Assembly: GCA_965223835.1 (NCBI GenBank)
Contig: CBDCXQ010000001.1
Span: 2,666,001 to 2,730,000, forward strand
DNA: 64,000 bases
Direction: 5' to 3'
From: CAVYXZ01 sp965223835
Lineage (GTDB): Bacteria > Chloroflexota > Anaerolineae > Aggregatilineales > Phototrophicaceae
A program made the translations under genes and the position numbers. Within the stretch, counting starts at the first letter, position 1. The number at the start of each line of letters is the position of its first letter. Below are positions 36,642 through 45,480 of the stretch, one piece after another. The notes under the pieces are model-generated. The model was not told where the DNA came from. It ran no database searches and saw nothing but the letters and a program-made list of their open reading frames with translations.

Positions 36642-37709
36642 CTACTCCTGTTCCAGCGTATTCAGCACACCGCGCATGTAACCCAGTGCATAGGCCATGC
36701 CAGCATGCCAGGACGCGTCACAGGTCATTTGAGGTGTGTGGTCAGGAATTAAGACGCCGTTATAACCATTTCGCTTGAGAATACGCAGCGCGCGAATCAT
36801 ATCAACGTCGCCTTCGTCAATAAAGACCTCATGATAATGCGGCACTTTGCCCTTTACATTGCGAAAATGAATATAGCCGATGTGATCGCCCTGGCTGTAC
36901 TGGTCAATGACCGCATAAATATTGCCCTCAGTCATCTCTGCGAGCGAACCAATACAGAATTCCAGGCTGTTATAATAACTTGGTTTGATGTCGAGCAATT
37001 TTTGATAGAGGTGGGGCTGATAGACCAGACGAGCCGTATCGCGAATTGTCGGCATTGGTGGGTCGTCCGGGTGGGCCGCCAACCGCACACCCGCTTCTTC
37101 CGCAACGGGCACCACCGCTTCCAAAAAGTTCGTCAATCGACTCCAGAGTTGTTCCGGCGTAATTGTGCCGACGATACCCTCATTCAGGCGATCTTCATCA
37201 TAGATCATGTTCCAGACCATGCCGGTTGGAATCGGCGTTTCCTCAGGTCCATCTGGCCCCAGAAAACCCACTGACTCAGCGGCACCACGCGCGTAAGGAC
37301 CCTGAACATGGCCCCAAACTCCGGCAATACTGAAATTGTAGCCCATCACCGGAATCCCCGCGCGCCCCATATGCCTAATCATGGTCTTGATGTCGTCAAG
37401 TTGCGCTTGTTTATGTGGACCATCTAATAGAATGTCATACCAATGTGAGGGGTCAAAATTCTCGATTGCAGCCAGTTCCAACCCTTCAGCATTGATGGCA
37501 GCCTTCAGGTCACGCATCTCTTCATAGGTCCACAATCTGCCCCGATTATCGGACAACCCCCAGCCCAGATGGTCGGCATTCGGGATGCGTGGACCAGTAT
37601 TAAAATAATCCACCAGATGGGCGACAATATGTGTGGCTCCGGCCTGGCGCGCAAAGCGAAAGTTTTCCGAGGTCAGCATATGGCGATAAAGCCCCAATCC
37701 CAATTTCAT
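36642..37709 (-). CDS. uxuA: Mannonate dehydratase (UxuA family)
   Basis: 355 residues, a TIM-barrel enzyme like UxuA: A-H-L-V-D-Y near the N-terminus, A-A-H-P-D-D-P-P with the metal His, and a C-terminal D-H-T-P-Q-M. It dehydrates D-mannonate to 2-keto-3-deoxygluconate, a step of glucuronate catabolism. Together with the ManD-like gene at 17456, the window carries two unrelated routes for the same reaction. GGAG lies 9-12 bases upstream of the ATG. Confidence 0.88.
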   Translation of the reverse strand: MKLGLGLYRHMLTSENFRFARQAGATHIVAHLVDYFNTGPRIPNADHLGWGLSDNRGRLWTYEEMRDLKAAINAEGLELAAIENFDPSHWYDILLDGPHKQAQLDDIKTMIRHMGRAGIPVMGYNFSIAGVWGHVQGPYARGAAESVGFLGPDGPEETPIPTGMVWNMIYDEDRLNEGIVGTITPEQLWSRLTNFLEAVVPVAEEAGVRLAAHPDDPPMPTIRDTARLVYQPHLYQKLLDIKPSYYNSLEFCIGSLAEMTEGNIYAVIDQYSQGDHIGYIHFRNVKGKVPHYHEVFIDEGDVDMIRALRILKRNGYNGVLIPDHTPQMTCDASWHAGMAYALGYMRGVLNTLEQE

Positions 37710-37770
37710 GAAGTGTACTCTCCAGGTGAAATTCTGTTTCGCACAAGCTTACCAGAGGCACCGACGACCT

Positions 37771-37815
37771 CAAAAAATTTGTGCCAATATCAGATAGGAC
37801 ACGATCAATTTTTTG
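37771..37815. promoter_or_regulatory. Inverted repeat upstream of uxuA
   Basis: CAAAAAATT (37771-37779) and AATTTTTTG (37807-37815) are perfectly complementary with a 27-base spacer, in the gap upstream of uxuA. A weak minus-strand -35 (TTGCAC) overlaps the distal arm, so this may be an operator. Confidence 0.3.
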
Positions 37816-37915
37816 TGCAAGGGAAAATATCGAATGCCACGTTACTCAAGATTGCACCTTCCGACATGACCATCAATTCGTCGCGCACAAATGCCAGATT
37901 GAATTTGATCCTGGT

Positions 37916-40786
37916 TTATGAACTACCGATCAATGCCTGGGCTAAACGAGCAAATAAGGGAGGTGAAGCGCCACTGCAATAGCTAAAGGGCGTCGTTTGC
38001 CAGGGTGTTACAAGAACATTGCCCTGGACCTCATCACCAGAACCTGTCAATCCTGGCCCAGAGGGACCATCGGCGGAACCCCACCAGTTAAAACGGGCAT
38101 CTGCTGGTGGCGGCAGTGGATCGGAGTCATCGAGGTTGACAATACCACTCCCCAATGGCGAAATATTATTTTGAATACACGAGTTGTTGATGGTCAGTGC
38201 TGACCCCGCAGTAGAGACTGCACCGCCAAACGCAACTGACATATTGCCGGACATCACTGAATCACTGATGACCACTGCTCCAAAATCGCTGTTAAAAATA
38301 CCACCGGCAGCGCTGGTAGCCACATTGTTATTGATACTACTGTTCCCAATCGTTAGCGTCCCGTCGCTATTGGAAATCGCGCCACCCGTCAGGGCTTCAT
38401 TATCGCTGATGTTGCTACCATCAATGGTTAAATCACCGCTCAGCCCCAGGTTGACAATCCCGCCACCGCTGGCAGTTGGGGCGGAATTATTGATGACGCT
38501 GCTATTTGTAATCGTCACACTGCCATTGTCATTGAAGATTGCGCCGCCACTACGAGCGGTGTTTCCTGTCAAAGCGCTGTCTACTATCGTCACGATCCCC
38601 ACAGCATTAAAGATAGCCCCACCGTCAGATGTTACGGTGGTCCCTGGGTTGCCGCCCGTAATGGAAAGGTCGATAAGGGTTAAGTCACCGCCAGAAATTA
38701 CCCGGAAAATGCGGAAGGGCACAGCCGACGGGTCCCGCATGAGGGCTGCGCCATTACCCAGAATTTCTATCGGTGAGATAATCAGCGGCAGGCCCGTTTG
38801 AGCAACCTGGGTGACATTCATCACATAAGCCCCTGGCGACAGACATATTATCGTTAGACCACTACTCACGTTGGCTTGATTAATTGCTGCAACCAATCCT
38901 GTTGGGCTGTAAACATCGCCTGATGGAACACTAATATCGCACCCATCGGGTGTGCTTGTGGGTGTGACAGTCGCTGTTGGCGTGTGGGTCGGAGTATTAG
39001 TCGCCATATTCGTTTGCGTAGTCGTGGTAGTTGCAGTCGTTGTACTCGTTGGTGTGTTGGTCGCTGTCGGCGTATTCGTGGATGTAGGCGTTGGGTCCTC
39101 GGTTATTGTTCCCGTTGGTGTCACCGTCGGGGTCATGGTTAAGGTGGCAGTCGGAGTATTGGTAGCGATGTTCGTTAGTGTCGCAGTCGCTGTTGGCGTG
39201 CCACTTGGCTCCGCGGTTATCGTGCCAGTAGCGGTTGCAGTTAGCGTCGTCTCCTCGGTCATCGTGACCGTTGCTGTCATTGTAGAGGTTATGGTGGCGG
39301 TCGCCGGATGTGATGGCGTGACCGTTGCTGTAGGAACATGTCCGATCAAGCGCAACCGGGCACAGACGGGGTGAATTGAATTTGGATTGGTGTTGGGATA
39401 AGCGAGGTGAAATGCATACACAGTGACGGCAGTACGTGACACCAAAATTGCGGGTTCAACCACCTCAATAAGTTGATTCAAATGATCGGGCAAATCACTG
39501 ATGGCACGTGTAAAAAGGATCACGTCGCCATTTCGGTCCCGCAATTTTAGCATCCACTGTTCTGCGGGTTGGGGCTGAACAATTCCGATGTGTTCATCAT
39601 AGGACACCAGCGTAATCTCATACCGACCAGGTGATATTTCTATACTGATCGGTCCGATAATCGCGTCCGATGACTGGCGATCAGCTCGAATAGAATCGCC
39701 AGAAAACTGGATCAATATATCAGATGCAGAAGCGCCGAGAGGGCATTCTAGTGGATTGGGCGGAATCAAAGATATAGGAGTCGGAGTAGCTGTTGGTTCA
39801 TGAGTAGCAGTCGGCAGCGACGGCACATTCGACAGCAGTCGGAAGCGCGCGCACAGCGGATGAACTGAATTTGGTGCGCTGCTAGGATATTCTGAATGAA
39901 CGGCGAACACCCGTACCACACCGCTTGGTATCTCAATATTGCGTTCAACAACCTCGATTAGCTGGCTCTGGTCATCGGGCAGATCACTGATCGGTCGACT
40001 CTCAAGTATCAAGTTTCCGTTTACATCTTTAAACATGAGAAACCACTGTTCTGCGGGTTGATGCTGACCAGGGTCCGTGTGTTCATCAAAGGAAACGAGC
40101 GTGATTTCATAGCGCCCTGCCGGTAAGTTTACTTCTGCCGGCCCACTGACCGCATCCGATAATTCCTTGTCGGCACGAATAGACCAACCATAAAAATCCG
40201 CTATCGTGCCCGCTTCGTCCCGATTTAATGGGCAACCGGGCAAGTTAACTACTGGCGTTGGTGTTGCCGTAACCGTTGGGCTGGCGGTTGCTGTCCCGGT
40301 CGCGGATGGTGGTATACTGGTTGGTGATGCCGTCGGTTGTGGCGTTTCAGTCGGCAGTGGTGTTGGATTACATGCATCAGGTAAGCTATCTGACACATCA
40401 TGTTGTTCGTCATTTACAAAAATACGCGTCGTATTGGGGCCTTCTATTGTGCTCGTATTAAAAAAAACATTTGTTTCTGCTAACGCGATACCGATGCCGG
40501 TTTGCTCAGTATTTGCAACCTGCCAGGTGAATTCAATATCCGCCAAACTTGAATTATGAACACGCCACACGCGAAACTGAGCGGGTTCAGGAGAACACAC
40601 CGGGGTTAAGGTTAATTTACTAGAATTTCTAGCATTTGGCTTCTGTTGAGCTGTTGTCAGACTATAATCATTTACAAAAATCAGGAACACGAAAAGAAAC
40701 GTCAGCACGTTTAACACGCGCAATAATAGAAAAAGTAATTTCTGCTGCAACCTAACCATGATGGTACGCAACTTTGAAAGTGTCAT
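37916..40786 (-). CDS. Very large secreted protein: paired sugar-binding-like repeats, Thr-rich linkers, beta-helix
   Basis: 956 residues. An N-terminal hydrophobic segment (signal or anchor, about 15-45) is followed by a small domain, a Pro/Thr linker, two about 140-residue repeats (each with S-I-R-A-D, G-R-Y-E-I-T-L-V-S and P-A-E-Q-W, roughly 185-335 and 350-485), a long Thr/Ala/Pro linker (about 485-615) and a C-terminal right-handed beta-helix of the polymorphic-outer-membrane type with N-x-x-x-T-x-S-G-G-A-I-F-N rungs. No C-terminal anchor motif is seen. Probably a cell-surface or adhesion protein; function not recognised. Divergent from the kinase-STAND gene across a 200-base AT-rich control region. 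Confidence 0.8.
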   Translation of the reverse strand: MTLSKLRTIMVRLQQKLLFLLLRVLNVLTFLFVFLIFVNDYSLTTAQQKPNARNSSKLTLTPVCSPEPAQFRVWRVHNSSLADIEFTWQVANTEQTGIGIALAETNVFFNTSTIEGPNTTRIFVNDEQHDVSDSLPDACNPTPLPTETPQPTASPTSIPPSATGTATASPTVTATPTPVVNLPGCPLNRDEAGTIADFYGWSIRADKELSDAVSGPAEVNLPAGRYEITLVSFDEHTDPGQHQPAEQWFLMFKDVNGNLILESRPISDLPDDQSQLIEVVERNIEIPSGVVRVFAVHSEYPSSAPNSVHPLCARFRLLSNVPSLPTATHEPTATPTPISLIPPNPLECPLGASASDILIQFSGDSIRADRQSSDAIIGPISIEISPGRYEITLVSYDEHIGIVQPQPAEQWMLKLRDRNGDVILFTRAISDLPDHLNQLIEVVEPAILVSRTAVTVYAFHLAYPNTNPNSIHPVCARLRLIGHVPTATVTPSHPATATITSTMTATVTMTEETTLTATATGTITAEPSGTPTATATLTNIATNTPTATLTMTPTVTPTGTITEDPTPTSTNTPTATNTPTSTTTATTTTTQTNMATNTPTHTPTATVTPTSTPDGCDISVPSGDVYSPTGLVAAINQANVSSGLTIICLSPGAYVMNVTQVAQTGLPLIISPIEILGNGAALMRDPSAVPFRIFRVISGGDLTLIDLSITGGNPGTTVTSDGGAIFNAVGIVTIVDSALTGNTARSGGAIFNDNGSVTITNSSVINNSAPTASGGGIVNLGLSGDLTIDGSNISDNEALTGGAISNSDGTLTIGNSSINNNVATSAAGGIFNSDFGAVVISDSVMSGNMSVAFGGAVSTAGSALTINNSCIQNNISPLGSGIVNLDDSDPLPPPADARFNWWGSADGPSGPGLTGSGDEVQGNVLVTPWQTTPFSYCSGASPPLFARLAQALIGSS
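38945..39330. repeat. Degenerate short tandem repeat coding the Thr/Ala/Pro linker
   Basis: Imperfect GTyGgyGTn-type units on the plus strand, read on the minus strand as Thr-Pro-Thr-Ala-Thr. The repeat creates spurious open frames on the opposite strand. Such arrays are prone to length change. Confidence 0.75.
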
Positions 40787-40853
40787 GAAGACTTCATCAG
40801 CGTTTGCAAATACTAATTATCCACAAACAACATTCAAATGCCAACAATTGGTT

Positions 40854-40881
40854 CGTAATTACGTTATCACACTTACGTAAT
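40854..40881. promoter_or_regulatory. Pair of palindromes in the divergent control region
   Basis: CGTAATTACG (40854-40863) and TTACGTAA (40873-40880) are both perfect palindromes, and ATTACGT/ACGTAAT (40858-40864, 40875-40881) also pair across a 10-base spacer. Their centres are 18 bases apart. They sit 29 bases upstream of the kinase promoter and could be an operator for one or both divergent genes. Confidence 0.45.
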
Positions 40882-40909
40882 ACGGTCTTTATTATTTTGT
40901 CAGAAACCA

Positions 40910-40937
40910 TTGACGAAATTAACAAAAATATTACAAT
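40910..40937 (+). promoter_or_regulatory. Sigma-70-like promoter of the kinase-STAND-WD40 gene
   Basis: TTGACG (40910-40915), 16-base spacer, TACAAT (40932-40937): one of the best promoter matches in the window. The predicted transcript starts near 40944, giving a leader of about 43 bases before the ATG at 40987. Confidence 0.6.
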
Positions 40938-40986
40938 CTCAATTTTCAAATAATTATTCAGATCAGCTAAAATCAGGAATCACTGA

Positions 40987-43900
40987 ATGGAAGACCTAAC
41001 TGGCAAAACAATTCGCGGTTATGAATTACTGGAGCGCATTGGAGAAGGTGGCTTCGGAGTAGTCTATCGTGCCTTTCAGCCAGCAGTAAAACGTGAGGTC
41101 GTGGTCAAAGCTATACTCCCGATTTATGTCAACAATGCCGATTTCATTCGCAATTTCGAAGCTGAAGCCCAGCTCATTGCCCGACTTGAACATCTACACA
41201 TCGTCCCGCTATACGACTACTGGCGAGAACCCGAAGGCGCGTTTCTGATTATGCGCTGGCTACGGGGCGGTAGCCTAAATGAATCACTGGCACAAGGCCC
41301 GTGGGAAACAACGAGTGTCATCAAGCTGCTAGATCAAATTGCTGGTGCGCTCACCGTAGCCCACCGCAATCAGGTTATTCACCAGGACATTAAACCCGCC
41401 AACATCCTACTGGATGACGAAGGTAATGCTTATTTATCGGACTTCGGGCTGGCAAAAGACATCCAACAGGATCTTGACCTCTCGGTATCAGTGAGCACGA
41501 CCAGTGTCCGTGGCTCACCAGCTTATATATCGCCCGAACAAATCAAACGTTCGGTTGTCACACCCCAAACCGATATTTACAGCCTGGGCATTGTGTTATA
41601 CGAACTATTGTGTGGTGAGCACCCATTTGACATTCAAAATATTGTCGACCTGTTGCGTAACCAATTAAATTTACAGCTACCGGCGGTGCATGAAAAGCGC
41701 CCTGACCTGCCAGACAAACTCAACATTGTTTTGTGGCGGGCTACCGCCAAAGACCCAGAGGCTCGCTACGACTCAGTGCTTGACCTCGCCGCCGAATTCA
41801 AGCAAACGTTCGTCGACTTTCAATCAACAATCCCAATCACTGCCACCGAGACAACTTTACAACCAGGCATAACCGAATCTGTAACCGGATTAATTGACCT
41901 GGCAGCGATTGATGCGCTGGCCGCCGGACCACCCAATCCATATAAGGGTCTACGCGCCTTCCAGGAAGCTGATGCTGCAGACTTCTTTGGACGCGATGCT
42001 TTGGTGCAGACGCTTCTGGAACGAATCAAGGAGACAAATGAAGGACACCGTTTTCTGGCAGTCGTCGGACCCAGCGGCAGTGGCAAATCTAGCGTTGTTA
42101 GAGCTGGGCTAGTGCCAGCAATTCGTAGCCAATGGCGGCAATGGTACATTGTCACTCTGACACCCGGCACAGATTCTCTCAATGAATTAGCCAATGCAAT
42201 TCAAGGTGTTATCACCGCTTCTGAACACCCGGTCCGAGAACTACTCCAAGCTGAAGACGGTTTATTTCAAGCGGTTGCGAATGGATTGCCAGATGCTCAA
42301 AACGATCTCGTACTGATTATTGACCAATTTGAGGAAGTCTTCACGCACAGCACCGACGATCAGCAACAGGCACATTTTTTGAAGTTGATCCACTATGCCG
42401 TCACGACTCCTGGTAGTCGCTTACACGTGGTCATTACATTGCGGGCCGATTTTTATGATCGCCCCCTGCTCTTTCCTGGCTTCGGACAATTGATGCGCCA
42501 ACGGACCGAAATCGTTTTGCCATTAGACGATGAAGGAATAATAGAAGCGGTCCACGCCCCGGCCCAGCGGGTCGGCCTTTCACTGGAGACGGGTCTCATC
42601 GAGAAGCTGATCGCCGATGTGGCTGACCAACCCGGCATTTTACCGCTCATGCAGTTTACGCTAACTGAACTCTATGAGCAACGTCAGGGTGACGAACTCA
42701 CGTTAACAGCCTATCAAGCGATCGGTGGTGTCACTGGAGCACTTGCCCGACGCGCTGACGAGCTTTACCAGCCCATGACGTGGGACCAGCGCGATTTGAC
42801 ACGTCAGCTGTTTCTCCGACTGGTCACACCGGGCGCTGGCACCGAAGATACGCGTCGCCGCAGCTTACAATCAGAACTTACATCGCTGGGCACAGACCAA
42901 GCCGCTATAGAACGCATCATCACACACTTCGGTAAATATCGTCTGCTTACCTTTGACCGCGACCCCGCAACCCGTGCCCCGACGGTTGAGATCGCTCATG
43001 AAGCGTTGATCCGCAGCTGGAACCAATTACGTGAGTGGTTGAATCAAAACCGTGATGACCTGCGTACCCAACAACAACTGGCAACCGCCACGCAGGAATG
43101 GCTTCATCAGGACCGCGACCCAAGTTTTCTCGCCAGCGGTGTTCGCCTTGCGCTCTATGAAACGCTACAAGCTGCGCAGACGATTGCCCTGAACGAAGAT
43201 GAACAGGCCTATGTACAGGCCAGCATGAAGCGTCGGCAACGAGAAGAACGCAACCGACAACTTCGATTAATCGGTCTGGTTGCTGTTTCATTGATTGTGT
43301 TTGTACTGGCTCTAGTGGCTTTCGATCAGCGCAATCGGGCCGAGCTTGCCCGCCAGATCGCGTCCGCTGCCGAAAGCACCGCTGTTGCAGAACGTGATCG
43401 AGCAGATGTGGAAGCGAGTATATCCCGTTCACGCGAACTGGCCGCCTCGTCACTCATTACGACGGACCAGATTGATCTACCGCTGTTGTTAAGTTTGGAA
43501 GCGATCAAAGCCGCTGATACCTTCCAGGCTCGAAACAGCCTGTTGACTACCCTGCAAGCCCAACCCCGGCTCCAGCGATTGCTACATGGGCATACCGATT
43601 CGATCCGAACCGTCGCCTATAGTGCCGACGGTCGGTTGATTGCCACGGGCAGTCGAGATAACACCGTGACCGTATGGGAGAGAGTTAGTGGACAACCTTT
43701 GCCCTTACCGACCGATCTCCCATCAGATGCCTGGATCAATGCCGTTGCCTTCAGCCCTAATAATCAACAATTAGCCATCGGTAAAGCCGACGGCACGCTT
43801 GTCCTCATCGATCTGACAACGAATAATCAACGTGCTTTGTCAGGCCACACCGATGCCATCTGGTCGGTTGATTTCAGCCCGGATAGTCAGCTACTCGTAT

Positions 43901-45465
43901 CTGGCAGTGGCGACAATTCTTTGCAGCAGTGGGATGTACGAACTGGTGAACCACATTTTGCGCCGCTTCGAGGCCATGAAAACACTGTATATGTGACACG
44001 CTATAGTCCCGACGGCAGCATGATTGCCTCTGGCAGTGCCGATGGCACGATCCGGCTCTGGGATGCAACCACGCTAGTAGAACAGCAGCGTTTGACCGGG
44101 CATACCAACTGGGTTTTGACTCTCGATTTTAGTCACGATGGTCAGCAATTAGCTTCAGGTAGCGCTGATGGTACGCTACGCCGCTGGGATCTTACTACAA
44201 ATGAAGCCAGTAGCACGCCATCGCAAGGTCACACCGACTGGGTTAGAAGTGTTCAATTTTCGCCTGAAGGTCAACGCATCATCTCCGGTGGGGCCGATGG
44301 CTTGATTCTGATCTGGGATGCCGCTTCCGGCGAATTACAGGATGGCTTTGCAAATATCGCAGGCAGTCCGGTATGGAGTGTGGCGGTCAGCCCGGACAGC
44401 CAACACATCATTACCGGCGGTGAATTGAATGCGCTGCCGGTATGGAGCTTTCAACCGAAGTTACCGCTGGGTTCATTAGTAACTACCACGACCGAACAGA
44501 TTTTGACGGTCCAGGCTTCAACCGATGGCGAGTGGCTGGCCTATGCAGGAGGGCTAGAAACAGATTTTGCCATCAAATTGCGTAAAAATAGTGACGGTAC
44601 AACCCAACTGCTTAATGGTCACACCAACTCTGTGACGGACCTGGCATTTCATCCCACCGAACCCTTGCTGGTATCAAACAGCCTCGATCGCAGTGTCATT
44701 GTCTGGGACCTGGAAACAGGCACGGCCCGCTACACACTACCGATTGCCGAAAGCGCCTTTACCGTGGCAATCAGTGCTGATGGAACCCATCTAGTGGCGG
44801 GTTACAATTCGGGTGCTATTGCCTCGTGGAGGTTTGCAGATCTGCACGACAACATTTTTGATCCACAAATACTATCAGGGCACACCGACCGTGTGACGGC
44901 ACTGGCATTTCACCCATCCACAATGATGCTGGCATCCGGGAGTCGGGATCATACCATTCGACTATGGGATGGCCTCACCAGCCAGATGATCGGCGAACCA
45001 CTTGCTGGTCATACAGATGGTGTATTGGATCTGGCGTTCCACCCTGATGGAACGCGTCTTGCCAGTTCTAGCCGCGATACAACCATTCAGCTGTGGTCAC
45101 GGACAGAGGCCGGCTGGATCAGTGAGGAAAAGCCGCTCACCGGGCATGAAAATTGGGTATTCGCTGTTGCCTTTAGCCCTGATGGTAGCATCCTGGCATC
45201 GGCCAGTGGCGATCAATCGATCAGGCTGTGGGACAGCGTGCAACAACAGCCACTTGGGCAACCTTTGATCGGACATGTCGATTGGGTGAACGCGGTGGCT
45301 TTTAGCGGCAATCAACTGTACTCGGCTGGTCGCGATGGTCGTGTCGTCGCCTGGGAGACGGGGATTTCTCAATGGCAGTCGTTGGCCTGCTCAATCGCCA
45401 ACCGCAATCTGTCACAGGCCGAAAGTCAACGGTATTTTCAGGGACAAATCCCGATAACCTGTTAA
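40987..45465 (+). CDS. Ser/Thr kinase-nSTAND NTPase-TM-WD40 signalling protein
   Basis: 1492 residues. (1) Protein kinase, about 12-280: G-E-G-G-F-G-V-V-Y loop, Lys41, H132-Q-D134-I-K-P-A-N (Arg of H-R-D replaced by Gln), D152-F-G. (2) STAND-type NTPase, about 310-740: Walker A G-P-S-G-S-G-K367-S, Walker B I-I-D446-Q-F-E-E. (3) One hydrophobic helix, about 762-781. (4) Fourteen WD repeats, about 866-1470, enough for two seven-blade propellers; several are weak (repeats 7, 8, 10). A membrane-tethered sensor is likely, the WD40 part binding a ligand and the STAND/kinase part signalling. H-Q-D kinases are not of the RD type and usually need no activation-loop phosphorylation. The gene for a secreted SH3/FecR-like protein follows 15 bases later. 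Confidence 0.9.
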   Translation: MEDLTGKTIRGYELLERIGEGGFGVVYRAFQPAVKREVVVKAILPIYVNNADFIRNFEAEAQLIARLEHLHIVPLYDYWREPEGAFLIMRWLRGGSLNESLAQGPWETTSVIKLLDQIAGALTVAHRNQVIHQDIKPANILLDDEGNAYLSDFGLAKDIQQDLDLSVSVSTTSVRGSPAYISPEQIKRSVVTPQTDIYSLGIVLYELLCGEHPFDIQNIVDLLRNQLNLQLPAVHEKRPDLPDKLNIVLWRATAKDPEARYDSVLDLAAEFKQTFVDFQSTIPITATETTLQPGITESVTGLIDLAAIDALAAGPPNPYKGLRAFQEADAADFFGRDALVQTLLERIKETNEGHRFLAVVGPSGSGKSSVVRAGLVPAIRSQWRQWYIVTLTPGTDSLNELANAIQGVITASEHPVRELLQAEDGLFQAVANGLPDAQNDLVLIIDQFEEVFTHSTDDQQQAHFLKLIHYAVTTPGSRLHVVITLRADFYDRPLLFPGFGQLMRQRTEIVLPLDDEGIIEAVHAPAQRVGLSLETGLIEKLIADVADQPGILPLMQFTLTELYEQRQGDELTLTAYQAIGGVTGALARRADELYQPMTWDQRDLTRQLFLRLVTPGAGTEDTRRRSLQSELTSLGTDQAAIERIITHFGKYRLLTFDRDPATRAPTVEIAHEALIRSWNQLREWLNQNRDDLRTQQQLATATQEWLHQDRDPSFLASGVRLALYETLQAAQTIALNEDEQAYVQASMKRRQREERNRQLRLIGLVAVSLIVFVLALVAFDQRNRAELARQIASAAESTAVAERDRADVEASISRSRELAASSLITTDQIDLPLLLSLEAIKAADTFQARNSLLTTLQAQPRLQRLLHGHTDSIRTVAYSADGRLIATGSRDNTVTVWERVSGQPLPLPTDLPSDAWINAVAFSPNNQQLAIGKADGTLVLIDLTTNNQRALSGHTDAIWSVDFSPDSQLLVSGSGDNSLQQWDVRTGEPHFAPLRGHENTVYVTRYSPDGSMIASGSADGTIRLWDATTLVEQQRLTGHTNWVLTLDFSHDGQQLASGSADGTLRRWDLTTNEASSTPSQGHTDWVRSVQFSPEGQRIISGGADGLILIWDAASGELQDGFANIAGSPVWSVAVSPDSQHIITGGELNALPVWSFQPKLPLGSLVTTTTEQILTVQASTDGEWLAYAGGLETDFAIKLRKNSDGTTQLLNGHTNSVTDLAFHPTEPLLVSNSLDRSVIVWDLETGTARYTLPIAESAFTVAISADGTHLVAGYNSGAIASWRFADLHDNIFDPQILSGHTDRVTALAFHPSTMMLASGSRDHTIRLWDGLTSQMIGEPLAGHTDGVLDLAFHPDGTRLASSSRDTTIQLWSRTEAGWISEEKPLTGHENWVFAVAFSPDGSILASASGDQSIRLWDSVQQQPLGQPLIGHVDWVNAVAFSGNQLYSAGRDGRVVAWETGISQWQSLACSIANRNLSQAESQRYFQGQIPITC

Positions 45466-45480
45466 TAATAGGAGAAGCTG

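Noticed and set aside
38945..39330. CRISPR-like array
   Set aside because: Units are short, degenerate and in coding phase without spacers; they encode a Thr/Pro linker.
38952..39374. Val/Gly-rich plus-strand open frame
   Set aside because: Mirror image of the Thr-rich linker repeat in the minus-strand surface protein.
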